Shown here piece after piece: positions 9,316-16,957 of a stretch of DNA of 64,000 nt. Within the stretch, counting starts at the first letter, position 1; each line of letters starts with the position of its first letter. The notes under the pieces were generated by a model. That model searched no databases. It worked only from the letters and a program-made list of their open reading frames with translations, and was not told the DNA's origin. Made by a program: the position numbers and the translations under genes. Source of the DNA: Thiomicrorhabdus arctica DSM 13458 (GTDB lineage: Bacteria > Pseudomonadota > Gammaproteobacteria > Thiomicrospirales > Thiomicrospiraceae); NCBI RefSeq assembly GCF_000381085.1, contig NZ_KB905899.1, positions 744,001-808,000 of the forward strand. The letters run 5' to 3'.

Positions 9316-10309
9316 TAGACGAATCATTTTCTTATAAAATGGCTGATAGAAGGCAAGTTCAAGAAGTGAAAGAAGGTAATATTGTTGCAACAAAAGCAGA
9401 CTTTTTCTTCCTACAGAGCAGGTAAACCCACAAAGGAGATAACAGTAACGTCTTTGAATTAACTTCACTTTAAGTCCTCATAAAACCTTCCGAATTTAGG
9501 ATGTTTTTTAGATGAAAGCTAAAACTCAATTATTAAAATTTTAAGGAAAATCAAACTATTCGGATAGTTTCGCTTTATCCTGATAAACTCAATACTATTA
9601 TTGATGCAGACATTAAATGTTATCCACCTATATGGTTCGTCTAGAATAGAGATTGAACATTTTCTGGTTACTGGACGGCTCACTTATAACGATACGTCAA
9701 TGACTGTAGTGTGAGGCATGAATTAGAATATCTTTGTAACACTGTCTGGGATACCCCTAAATTTAATATTCCATAAGTGCTAAGGAATCAGAGCAAACCA
9801 TAGCAGCGAATTATGTCAATAACGAAATGCGCAAAAATTGATTTCAACTAAAAATGGGGTTAGACAGACATTGACGATTATTTTTTTAATGACATTATTC
9901 CAATCTAATTTCAGACTATCAGAAAATGCGCTATCACAATCAAATCACTCGTAAATTTCCTTAATAAATTGCTCGTTTTTGCATTACTTTCACCGCCACT
10001 TGGAGATACGATTTTCTTTTTTCCCCGGCCATTTAGAAGAAAAAACACTGCACTGATTCTAATTTCAGTTTCCAACAATATCATTTGTAAACAGTGCAAA
10101 AGTTTGTGATTTCACTCTGATAATAAATAAGTATAAATACTTGCGATAATCACACTCAGTGAGTAAAATTAAACTTAATCTATAAAAAATTACTTATTAC
10201 TATTCTACTAACTGAATATAGTGATTTTTGAATAGTAAAAATACATAATTTCATCAACGTACGATGAATTTATATTTGAAAAGCAACCTTAAATTAAGAG
10301 GATTAACCC
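9316..10309. other. About 1 kb with no recognisable gene
   Basis: Very AT-rich, with stops in all frames. A 38-codon plus-strand frame at 9309-9425 and a 62-codon minus-strand frame at 9911-10099 have no good ribosome-binding site or familiar motif and are probably noise. It may be a decayed region or a long regulatory leader for the following trio; nothing could be identified. Confidence 0.5.
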
Positions 10310-10663
10310 ATGGCAACACTAGATAACAGAAATAGCACAACACAAGACAACAAAGATAACACTAAAGGCAACGACAACGAATTACGTAAAGAATTCAATG
10401 AGCTTAAAAATCAGGTTAATAGCTTGGTAGGTCTCCTGAATGAACAAGCACATGAAAAATCATCAAGCATTAAACATAAACTTGGTGAAGATTTGGAGAA
10501 ATATCAGGAGAAAGCAAAAGAACAAATGCGACATGCTCTTGAGTTAGGTTCAGAAAATTTGGATAAGGTTGAAGAAAAAATTCAAAGCCATCCACTTGTG
10601 AGTCTGGCATTGGCATTTGGTGTTGGTTATGTACTTTCTAGAGCCATCAGTAAGGACAAGTAA
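10310..10663 (+). CDS. DUF883 (YqjD/ElaB-like) ribosome/membrane-associated stress protein
   Basis: 117 aa: a polar Asn/Asp/Lys-rich N-terminus, a long amphipathic helix (about 25-90, ELRKEFNELKNQVNSLVGLL onwards), then the signature C-terminal segment SHPLVSLALAFGVGYVLSR, a glycine-rich membrane anchor. YqjD/ElaB proteins in E. coli are stationary-phase inner-membrane proteins that bind ribosomes; that role is known for the family and only inferred here. Ribosome-binding site AAGAGGA. First gene of a tight three-gene unit matching the E. coli yqjD-yqjE-yqjK order. Confidence 0.85.
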   Translation: MATLDNRNSTTQDNKDNTKGNDNELRKEFNELKNQVNSLVGLLNEQAHEKSSSIKHKLGEDLEKYQEKAKEQMRHALELGSENLDKVEEKIQSHPLVSLALAFGVGYVLSRAISKDK

Positions 10664-10669
10664 CTTCAC

Positions 10670-10951
10670 ATGAAAATGTTATCTGAGGCCTTCATTAGTC
10701 TTTGTGATCTAGTCGAGGCTGAAGGCCGCTTACTAAAACACAAAACACTGAAAATGGTAGGTACCATACTGCTGATGATATTGGCATCACTGCTTTTTTT
10801 AATGACATTGATATTAGTGATGATTGCAATTTATCATGTATTGATTCTAAATTGGAGTGAGCCCATCGCTTATCTTGGTATTGCATCTTTAAGTTTACTT
10901 TTCACGGGAGGCATACTTTGGGTAGCCGTTTATCTGAACAAGAAGCCGTAG
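10670..10951 (+). CDS. YqjE-like two-helix membrane protein (phage holin superfamily III type)
   Basis: 93 aa, starting 6 nt after the preceding stop. Residues ~26-50 and ~60-85 are strong hydrophobic segments separated by a short polar turn, after an amphipathic helix (SLCDLVEAEGRLL), which is the layout of the YqjE/DUF1469 family. Function in other bacteria is poorly known; it is co-conserved with YqjD and YqjK. An alternative start at the second Met (codon 3) is possible. Confidence 0.75.
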   Translation: MKMLSEAFISLCDLVEAEGRLLKHKTLKMVGTILLMILASLLFLMTLILVMIAIYHVLILNWSEPIAYLGIASLSLLFTGGILWVAVYLNKKP

Positions 10952-11148
10952 TACTGGCTAAAAATAAACTAAGACTTGCGTCCGCGCAAGTCGATTATTT
11001 TGCAGCAATTACCAACCCTGTGAAACAACATCCACTAACAAGTGTTGGTGTTGCTTTCGCTGCAGGTATTGTAGCGAGTAGAGTCTCAAAAAAAGGTTCA
11101 TCAACGAGCCTAATAGGCCTACTTATAAGCACAATAATGAAGCTTTAA
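10918..11148 (+). CDS. YqjK-like small membrane-anchored protein with a TTG start
   Basis: 76 aa read from TTG at 10918, which has a strong Shine-Dalgarno (GGGAGG, 7 nt spacing) inside the end of the YqjE-like gene; the genes overlap by 34 nt in different frames. The N-terminal amphipathic helix is followed by VKQHPLTSVGVAFAAGIVASR, a Gly/Ala-rich segment closely resembling the C-terminus of the DUF883 protein two genes upstream. Position three in the trio matches yqjK. Identity as YqjK rests on position and layout rather than strong sequence similarity. Confidence 0.65.
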   Translation: MGSRLSEQEAVVLAKNKLRLASAQVDYFAAITNPVKQHPLTSVGVAFAAGIVASRVSKKGSSTSLIGLLISTIMKL

Positions 11149-12040
11149 TATTTAGGAATAACGGTTCAAAGACAGAACATAATTCACAAATACACCCTTC
11201 ACTTTCTGCCAATCCAGGGCTTACTCATATGCACTGTCATTGGCATTTACATCTCGTCCGCTCAAAATTACTTTAGGTGAGATGTGCAGTACCATTGAGG
11301 CTAGTTTTGAACATCTTTTACTTTCAACATAGACACTCATTCAACATATTTTTATGTTGAAATAACATGAACAGCCGAGTAAATATGATTTCAAGGATTG
11401 ATTTGCAAGTATTTATAAGAGGACAAAATCTATCACTTAATTTTACAAAAAAGATAAACATAAAATCTAAATACCGTTAATCTTATCGATATTGCTGAAG
11501 AATCTTATTGATTAAATACATCTAATTCTTCTTGCGAGGGCTTCAATAAAAATAAAAGATGCCTGCAAACTCTTCCTTTACAACTCTTTCTGTTTTTTTC
11601 AAGATGACACTTTCATATTCAATGGGTGATAGGCCTTGAACACGACCATAAAGCTCTCTAATACTGTAAAAAATCACCCTATAATTCGATGGGTTCGCAC
11701 AGATTGGAACTTTAATCTTTACAGACAGTTTATTTACTTTTGGATTTTAAATAGATATTTTTAAAGAGAGAGACCGCTTTATACAACGGCATTAAGATAA
11801 CACGAACATTACTGCTTCGACCCGCATGGGTTGGTTGCTAGAACATGCATGATATTCGAAAAAAATTGCCCACTGACACTCGAATATTGTATGTCAAATC
11901 TGGAGTAAACCAGTTCTCAATTGACCATTGCTTCAAAAGCCATAATCTGATCTAGGCTCACAGTGAAAGCGACATGAATAGTTAATTATCATGTCGCCAG
12001 CATAAACCATACTTATAAATCTTATCGTTTTATAAGTCGT
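11149..12040. other. Long AT-rich spacer, mostly without genes
   Basis: Apart from a possible transposase remnant (11543-11720) I see no gene. A 9-bp hairpin with a TTTT loop lies at 11340-11361 without a T tract. The abundance of stops and AT-richness suggests decayed DNA. Confidence 0.5.
11543..11720 (-). pseudogene. Possible C-terminal remnant of an IS3-family transposase
   Basis: Reading the minus strand gives about 55 codons ending at a TGA (11545-11543) that include FYSIRELYGRVQGLSPIEYE. This resembles the C-terminal end of IS3-type integrase-core transposases, where an FYN-R...LGYLSPVEYE pattern is typical. No start, catalytic DDE residues or terminal inverted repeats are seen, so only a fragment can remain. 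Moderate to low confidence; judged from pattern memory only. Confidence 0.35.
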
Positions 12041-12205
12041 CTATAAAGGAGGTCTTCTTCCTGTTATGAAGAAAATAATGGCTAATATTAAACCAACTAC
12101 AAATAATATCCACGCGATACTTGTGGCTGTACCTGCTATTCCAGAAAACCCTAATACACCGGCTATTATGGCGATAATTAAAAACGTAACTGCCCAACTA
12201 ATCAT
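12041..12205 (-). CDS. DUF1328 (YtjA family) small membrane protein
   Basis: 54-aa protein starting [20 protein letters not shown], then [20 protein letters not shown] and a basic end (GRRPPL). The two hydrophobic helices with the GVLGFxGIAGxA linker are the signature of DUF1328. The start has AAGGAG 6 nt upstream. Proteins of this family are often near CsbD, PRC and other stress genes, as here; their function is not known. A longer frame on the plus strand (12066-12335) is its antisense shadow. Confidence 0.85.
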   Translation of the reverse strand: MISWAVTFLIIAIIAGVLGFSGIAGTATSIAWILFVVGLILAIIFFITGRRPPL

Positions 12206-12693
12206 GACGAACTCCTTGGTTATAAATTATTCTGTTAATAAATCATTCAGCCTAAAGTCAATTTTGATTTTTGATATTGCCAGAAGCGCTTTAATATTTT
12301 ACCGCTACTTTAAATATCACAACCAATGCCTCTAAAGATTAACAAGCCATTTCAAATGCTAAAACGACTATCTCAAGATTTTTCAATTTACTTTTCTCAC
12401 TAAAGCTATCGATACTTACGATATCAAGAGCATAACAAAGCCAACTAGGGCTCTACCTATCCACCTTTATCGTCCGTCGCCATCTGAGAAATCTCTATCC
12501 AAGAATCAAATGCACAATCTGATACCGGATATAGGCTCAATGACTCTGGCTTTTATAGACCCTTTTTCCGATGTCAAGCTATTGCACGCTATGTCATCAT
12601 GGATGCAACCAAGTTTTTAACTTAATTACCAGTGTGTCTAACTTGGATGATTAATTTTAGTCATACTCAATATCAAATAAATAGAGTCAGTGT
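12206..12693. other. Gene-free AT-rich spacer
   Basis: No convincing coding frame, RNA gene or repeat was seen between the DUF1328 gene and the end of the PRC-barrel gene; promoter elements for DUF1328 must lie at its left end but are not clear. Confidence 0.4.
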
Positions 12694-13023
12694 CTAAAAT
12701 CTATAGTAATCAGATATTGACTGCTGCCACGTTAAATCGGCTGTATTCGGCCAATTATCTTTGTCAAATCCAGGTGCATTTTCCAACCTCTCTTTGCTGA
12801 CATTCATGACAAAACATTTGTCACTGGCATCTAGGGTTAAAGCTTCAATTGGCACTGCAAACAATTTATTGCCCATTCCGAGAAAACCGCCAAACGTTAG
12901 GACAGCGTATTTTATATCGCCCCTGTCTGTGTCTATCATGAAATCTTCAATTTTACCTAAGCTTTCGCCTGAGGCATTTTTTATATCATCGCCGATGAGT
13001 GTAGTTGCTGATAAAAGCATCAT
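12694..13023 (-). CDS. Single PRC-barrel domain protein
   Basis: 109 aa, no signal peptide. The N-terminal ~75 residues form a PRC-barrel: SATTLIGDDIKNASGESLGKIEDFMI, then DIKYAVLTFGGFLGMGNKLFAVP, the most conserved part. PRC barrels occur in RimM and photosynthetic H subunits and as stand-alone stress proteins; the function of this type is not established. The GGFLGMG-KL-AVP block is nearly identical to each unit of the four-domain protein at 15.2-16.8 kb. Start at 13023 with AAGGAAGAT upstream; an in-frame ATG follows directly. Confidence 0.85.
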   Translation of the reverse strand: MMLLSATTLIGDDIKNASGESLGKIEDFMIDTDRGDIKYAVLTFGGFLGMGNKLFAVPIEALTLDASDKCFVMNVSKERLENAPGFDKDNWPNTADLTWQQSISDYYRF

Positions 13024-13031
13024 ATCTTCCT

Positions 13032-13097
13032 TTATAAAATAGTAAATAAAAGCCCTAACAATATAGTTAAACCTAAATTAGCAATATAACTAATCAT
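13032..13097 (-). CDS. Possible 21-aa membrane peptide upstream of the PRC gene
   Basis: ATG at 13097 opens a 21-codon frame encoding one hydrophobic helix (MISYIANLGLTILLGLLFTI), ending 8 nt before the PRC-barrel start. It could be a leader peptide or membrane microprotein. It lacks a clear ribosome-binding site, so support is only its position and hydrophobic pattern. Confidence 0.25.
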   Translation of the reverse strand: MISYIANLGLTILLGLLFTIL

Positions 13098-13153
13098 TTC
13101 AAATCAATATCCATATCCATATACTTGAAATAAAGGGCTACTTACAGTCACTA

Positions 13154-13166
13154 AACGACTGGTTAA
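13154..13166. promoter_or_regulatory. Shared 13-mer AACGACTGGTTAA, copy 1
   Basis: This exact 13-mer recurs at 14925-14937 before the CsbD gene. Here it sits between the divergent PRC-barrel and PLDc_N genes. In copy 2 the flanks make TTAAC-N5-GTTAA. Possible regulator site; role is inference. Confidence 0.4.
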
Positions 13167-13193
13167 GTTAAGTATAACTACTAGTTTTTAGGC

Positions 13194-13212
13194 TTGCTTT
13201 AAAGTAAAGCAA
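13194..13212. promoter_or_regulatory. Inverted repeat TTGCTTTA-N3-TAAAGCAA, copy 1
   Basis: A perfect 8-bp inverted repeat with 3-nt spacer between the divergent PRC-barrel and PLDc_N genes. A near-identical element lies at 14851-14869 between the Crp/Fnr and CsbD genes. Its size and symmetry fit a dimeric regulator such as the nearby Crp/Fnr protein, but that link is inference. Confidence 0.45.
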
Positions 13213-13374
13213 AGGAGATATTCTTTTTTCTGTTCTAAAATATTTTCTATTAAATCGTTAGTTTGAGACTAATAATCTAGCTTAACTACCTGATATATAA
13301 TACATTTAACTATACATATTAAACCTAATGCATTAGAACTTCTGCATTTTATATAAATTTTTTAGGATAAAATC

Positions 13375-13545
13375 ATGTTAACAACAACTTTAGGAATTCT
13401 TCATTTAATCATCGCTGTATGGGCCATTCTGAGTATTTTTAAATCGGGGGCATCCACTCTAAGTAAAATAATTTGGGCACTCATTGTGCTTATTTTCCCT
13501 ATCGTTGGTTTGATTATATGGTTTGTGGCGGGGCCAAAACCTTGA
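13375..13545 (+). CDS. PLDc_N domain miniprotein (two transmembrane helices)
   Basis: 56 aa: MLTTTLGILHLIIAVWAILS, a short polar loop, then KIIWALIVLIFPIVGLIIWF and VAGPKP. Two helices with a W-A-L-[IV]-x-x-FP-[IV]-[IV]-G-L-[IL]-[IL]-[WY] pattern are the hallmark of the phospholipase D-nuclease N-terminal (PLDc_N) domain, here without any nuclease part. AGGA lies 10 nt before the ATG. Such stand-alone miniproteins are common and of unknown function. It sits divergently from the PRC-barrel gene. Confidence 0.8.
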   Translation: MLTTTLGILHLIIAVWAILSIFKSGASTLSKIIWALIVLIFPIVGLIIWFVAGPKP

Positions 13546-13972
13546 TCTAAAAAATCAGTGAACATTAGAATCTGCTCATTCAACAAGTGAACACTCCCCT
13601 CTGATTTATCGCAATAAATTCCGATTATGGGGGGGGGTATCACTATAAATAATTCGGCTCGCCAATAAAAAAATTTAGTAACCATTTCCTTAATAACCCT
13701 TATCAAGGTGATTTAATGATTATCTAACGTGCACTTTTCACAGATTGACTCAATAAATATAGAGTCATACTGCACTGAGTATTAAGCTGAATAAAACAAG
13801 TATAAAAACTTACAGATCCAGAGGTTCCACCCTTAATTTTTTAAATAGAAAACAATCATCCTTCTGTTCAAGTAATAAAACCCTCGATGGTGCCCTTTCA
13901 CCCCTCCTTGGTTATTATTAGAATGGGTTCAACTTATAGTCATATGACTTTATGAAAAAACTATTGAACATC
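13546..13972. other. Gene-free spacer with a nine-G tract
   Basis: No gene seen. A run of nine G (13629-13637) stands out in very AT-rich DNA. The minus-strand frame over 13401-13706 is mostly antisense to the PLDc_N gene and is rejected. Confidence 0.5.
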
Positions 13973-14707
13973 TTAGTCACAAGGAAACCATGAAGTGTCC
14001 ATTTTCGTGTAACGATCTTCATAGTCACATAATTTCATCAAGCTCAGTTCGTCCAATAGTTTGATACTGGCATTCGTGCGTTTCACTAACTGCATCCCCA
14101 CCAAATAGCTAAACGCACGACTAACGGACACGTTTGTTAAACCAATCGAATCACCGATTTCCGTTTGAGTGAGTGGCAAATGAAATTCATTCGTCATACT
14201 TGAATTTGTTATTCTCAAACGAAAAATAAGATCAAGAAGAAAATACGCGAGTCTAGCCTGAGCCCCCATACGACTCACGGCCTTTAAGCGATCAGTCGCA
14301 ACAATTTGCTCACGCACAGAGATACTAAATAAAAGTGCCGACAACTTCGGCGAACACCTGAAAATTTCATCTAAATTCTGTTTGGAAAATGGACACAAAA
14401 CACCTGCTGTAGTGCTTTTAAGGTCAGCCGGCTGTTCATGATAAATGCCTTCAAATCCGATTATATCACCAGGGTGATGAGTTTTAATTACCATTCGTCG
14501 ACCGTCATATAAATCGGTATAACTTATAAACCAACCCTCTTTTACGACATATAAATTTTTTGATTCATCCCCAGAATAATGAACTACAGCATCCTCAGCG
14601 TAATATCTTTCATTTTTTTCCAGAATAGTCAGTAGTTTCTCCAGTCTATCGTCTATATCTATGTAATTATTAAGCATTATCACAAGACAACTTTTTTTAT
14701 TTACCAT
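13973..14707 (-). CDS. Crp/Fnr-family transcriptional regulator
   Basis: 244 aa. Residues ~30-130 form a cyclic-nucleotide-binding-like beta-roll (VVHYSGDESKNLYVVKEGWF, GRRMVIKTHHPGDIIGFEG). Residues ~165-230 are a Crp-type winged helix with LPLTQTEIGDSIGLTNVSVSRAF as the helix-turn-helix. The N-terminal Cys cluster of Fnr is absent, so it is not an iron-sulfur oxygen sensor of that kind; the ligand is unknown. Start at 14707 is supported by AGGAAT upstream. It sits in the middle of the stress-type small genes, divergent from csbD, and may control them. Confidence 0.9.
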   Translation of the reverse strand: MVNKKSCLVIMLNNYIDIDDRLEKLLTILEKNERYYAEDAVVHYSGDESKNLYVVKEGWFISYTDLYDGRRMVIKTHHPGDIIGFEGIYHEQPADLKSTTAGVLCPFSKQNLDEIFRCSPKLSALLFSISVREQIVATDRLKAVSRMGAQARLAYFLLDLIFRLRITNSSMTNEFHLPLTQTEIGDSIGLTNVSVSRAFSYLVGMQLVKRTNASIKLLDELSLMKLCDYEDRYTKMDTSWFPCD

Positions 14708-14766
14708 GAGTTTATTCCTAATTATCTGATTTTAATACTGAATTTTTACGATCACGTCCTCTTTAA

Positions 14767-14795
14767 ACAGTTGTATAACGGGTTTAAACAACTGT
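14767..14795. promoter_or_regulatory. Inverted repeat ACAGTTGT-N13-ACAACTGT upstream of the Crp/Fnr gene
   Basis: A perfect 8-bp inverted repeat with a 13-nt spacer, 60 nt before the regulator start. TTTAAACA also occurs twice in direct orientation here. A plausible operator, possibly autoregulatory; the binding protein is unknown. Confidence 0.45.
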
Positions 14796-14850
14796 AATTT
14801 GCTACGAAAACGGCCTTATTATACTACGCACTTTTAATTATTATATATTT

Positions 14851-14869
14851 TTGCTTTAGTTTAAAGCAC
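14851..14869. promoter_or_regulatory. Inverted repeat TTGCTTTA-N3-TAAAGCAC, copy 2
   Basis: Matches the element at 13194-13212 in 15 of 16 arm positions. It lies between the Crp/Fnr gene and csbD, 107 nt before the csbD start. Candidate shared operator. Confidence 0.45.
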
Positions 14870-14924
14870 GTCATTCTGTAGCGTGAGATTATGTCTTCAG
14901 TAGATATCGTCATATCTATTGTTT

Positions 14925-14937
14925 AACGACTGGTTAA
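14925..14937. promoter_or_regulatory. Shared 13-mer AACGACTGGTTAA, copy 2
   Basis: Second exact copy, 38 nt before the csbD start. With flanks it reads TTAAC-N5-GTTAA, and CTGGTT pairs with AACCAG a few bases on, so the site has overlapping dyad symmetry. Spacing suggests it overlaps the csbD promoter. Confidence 0.4.
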
Positions 14938-14975
14938 ATGACCAACCAGACAATTAATAATGCAAGGAGAAAAAA

Positions 14976-15176
14976 ATGAATACTGATATTTTAGAAGGTA
15001 AGTGGGATCAACTTAAAGGTAAGGTTCAACAACAGTGGGGCGAGCTAACCAATGATGATGTCGATGTGATTGATGGGAATGTACAAGAATTAGCAGGCAA
15101 AGTGCAGGAACGTTATGGCATTGAAAAAGACGAAGCTGAAAAACAGGTTGATGACTGGTGCAACAAGCACAAATAA
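14976..15176 (+). CDS. CsbD family stress protein
   Basis: 66 aa, hydrophilic, with the CsbD hallmark N-terminus NTDILEGKWDQLKGKVQQQW followed by ELTNDDVDVIDG and a helical hairpin. CsbD in Bacillus belongs to the sigma-B general stress regulon; YjbJ is its abundant E. coli relative. Molecular role is unknown. Strong ribosome-binding site AAGGAG. The next gene starts 67 nt later on the same strand and probably shares the transcript. Confidence 0.92.
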   Translation: MNTDILEGKWDQLKGKVQQQWGELTNDDVDVIDGNVQELAGKVQERYGIEKDEAEKQVDDWCNKHK

Positions 15177-15243
15177 GTTATTTAATACCCTAAAAAATAG
15201 CGCTCTACCCTTATTTATATACTCACTCTTAATGGAGAATACT

Positions 15244-16839
15244 ATGAAAATTAACAAACAGGCAATGGCTGTCACATTTCTTATCGGTAATGCAGCCTTA
15301 TCTAGCCAGGCATTTGCAGAATCACACTCTGAGATGAAGAGCAATTCATCGAGTGCCATTCATTCTAACACTATGAATTCAAATAAAAATTCTTTTAATT
15401 CCTCGGTTGAGTATGGAAAAAATCGAAATGCTCAGAGTCCATATCAGGTTAGAATCAGTGAGGTTCTTGGTGAAACGGTTGAAAAATCAAATGGTGATAA
15501 CATCGGCGAGATTGATGATATCGTTTATTCAGGTAAAGACCAAAAGCTCATGGCAATTATTTCGGTGGGTGGATTCTTAGGAATTGGTGAAAAGCTTGTG
15601 TCAGTGCCTTATAACGAACTGCGAGTGAGTGCAAATGGTGATGATGTTTATCTTGACTCGACTAAAGATGCATTAAAAGCGAAGCCTGAATTTAAATACA
15701 ATGATGGTGAAATGACAGGTCATGAAAGAAGAATGAACAGAATAAAATCCTCTGCAAACTCCCGTAAAAGCACTTATGCCAATTCAATTGAATATGGAAA
15801 AATGCGTGGCGATAAAAGCCTTTATCAAGTTCGTGCGAGTGAGCTTATTGGTGAAACCGTTGAAAAATCAAACGGTGATAACATAGGTGAAATTGATGAT
15901 TTAGTCTACTCTGCTACGGACCACAAATTGATGGCTATTATTGCGGTTGGTGGATTTTTAGGTATGGGTGAAAAGCTTGTTGCTGTGCCTTACGACGAGC
16001 TGCGTGTTAGTGCCGATGGTGATAATGTTTATCTTGATTCGACTAAAGACAAATTAAAGGCTAAGCCTGAGTTTAAATATAATAAAGGCGAAAAAACCGG
16101 TATGAAAATGAACAAAGAAAATTCATCCGTTAATTCGAATAGCCTTTATGCCAACTCTGTCGAGTACAATAAAATGCATGGTGCTAAAAGTGCCTATCAG
16201 GTACGTGCTAGTGAGCTTATTGGGGAAACTGTAGAGAGACCAAATGGGGATAACATCGGTGAAATTGATGATTTAATCTATTCTGGTAAGGACCAAAAGC
16301 TTACAGCCATTATCGCAGTAGGTGGATTTTTAGGAATGGGTGAAAAACTAGTTGCAGTACCTTACAATGAACTGCGTGTCAGTGCGGGTGGCGACAATGT
16401 GTATCTCGATTCGACCAAAGACGCGTTAAAAGCTCAGTCTGAATTTAAGTACAATGATGGTGAATTGTCAGGCATGAAAATAAGAGCCGATAGAGAGAAG
16501 TCATCCACGAGTTCTCACAAGAGTTCTTATGCTGATTCAGTAGAATATGGAAAAATGCGTGGTGCTAAAAGCCTCTATCAAGTTCGTGCGAGTGAGTTGA
16601 TTGGAGAGACCGTTGAACAATCAAACGGGGATAATATCGGTGAAGTCGATGATTTAGTCTACTCTGCTACAGATCATAAGCTGATGGCCATTATTTCGGT
16701 CGGTGGGTTTTTAGGGATGGGCGATAGACTGGTTGCAGTACCTTACAATGAGCTCCGTGTCAGTGCAAATGGAGACAATGTCTATCTTGATTCGACTAAG
16801 GATGCTTTAAAAGCTAAGCCTGAATTTAAATATAATTAA
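15244..16839 (+). CDS. Exported protein with four tandem PRC-barrel units
   Basis: 531 aa from the ATG at 15244 (GGAGAA upstream); the frame is open further back to 15115, but the signal peptide MKINKQAMAVTFLIGNAALS...AFA fixes this start. After a Ser/Asn-rich linker come four near-identical units beginning at bases 15403, 15784, 16156 and 16537 (periods 127, 124, 127 codons). Each has (V/I)EY-K--------YQVR-SE, GETVE--NGDNIGE(I/V)DD, then VGGFLG-G--LV-VPY-ELRVS and YLDSTKD. Likely periplasmic. PRC barrels mediate protein contacts, and the array may be a multivalent scaffold; function unknown. Units are joined by polar Ser/Lys-rich linkers. Confidence 0.9.
   Translation: MKINKQAMAVTFLIGNAALSSQAFAESHSEMKSNSSSAIHSNTMNSNKNSFNSSVEYGKNRNAQSPYQVRISEVLGETVEKSNGDNIGEIDDIVYSGKDQKLMAIISVGGFLGIGEKLVSVPYNELRVSANGDDVYLDSTKDALKAKPEFKYNDGEMTGHERRMNRIKSSANSRKSTYANSIEYGKMRGDKSLYQVRASELIGETVEKSNGDNIGEIDDLVYSATDHKLMAIIAVGGFLGMGEKLVAVPYDELRVSADGDNVYLDSTKDKLKAKPEFKYNKGEKTGMKMNKENSSVNSNSLYANSVEYNKMHGAKSAYQVRASELIGETVERPNGDNIGEIDDLIYSGKDQKLTAIIAVGGFLGMGEKLVAVPYNELRVSAGGDNVYLDSTKDALKAQSEFKYNDGELSGMKIRADREKSSTSSHKSSYADSVEYGKMRGAKSLYQVRASELIGETVEQSNGDNIGEVDDLVYSATDHKLMAIISVGGFLGMGDRLVAVPYNELRVSANGDNVYLDSTKDALKAKPEFKYN
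15403..16839 (+). repeat. Four tandem coding repeats (~375 bp period)
   Basis: The PRC-barrel units are also alike at DNA level, with starts at 15403, 15784, 16156 and 16537; the last is cut by the stop. The similarity invites copy-number change by recombination or slippage. Confidence 0.85.
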
Positions 16840-16928
16840 ATACAGACCACTGTACAAGCAATGAAAAACTAAATAAATTCAAGAATATTACACTATCTTG
16901 AAGCAATACCTATTTAGTTTGTAATCGA

Positions 16929-16957
16929 AGAGGCCCCATTTGGGGCCTCTTTTTTTA
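16929..16957 (+). terminator. Strong Rho-independent terminator after the PRC-repeat gene
   Basis: Stem AGAGGCCCCA with its complement (16929-16938 with 16941-16950) followed by a run of T on the plus strand; GC-rich in AT-rich surroundings. Confidence 0.92.

Noticed and set aside
9911-10099. 62-codon minus-strand frame in the gene-free tract
   Set aside because: No ribosome-binding site, low-complexity composition and no familiar motif.
12066-12335. 89-codon plus-strand frame
   Set aside because: It is antisense to the DUF1328 gene, whose protein pattern and ribosome-binding site are far better.
13401-13706. 101-codon minus-strand frame
   Set aside because: Antisense to the PLDc_N miniprotein and runs through the poly-G tract; no family features.
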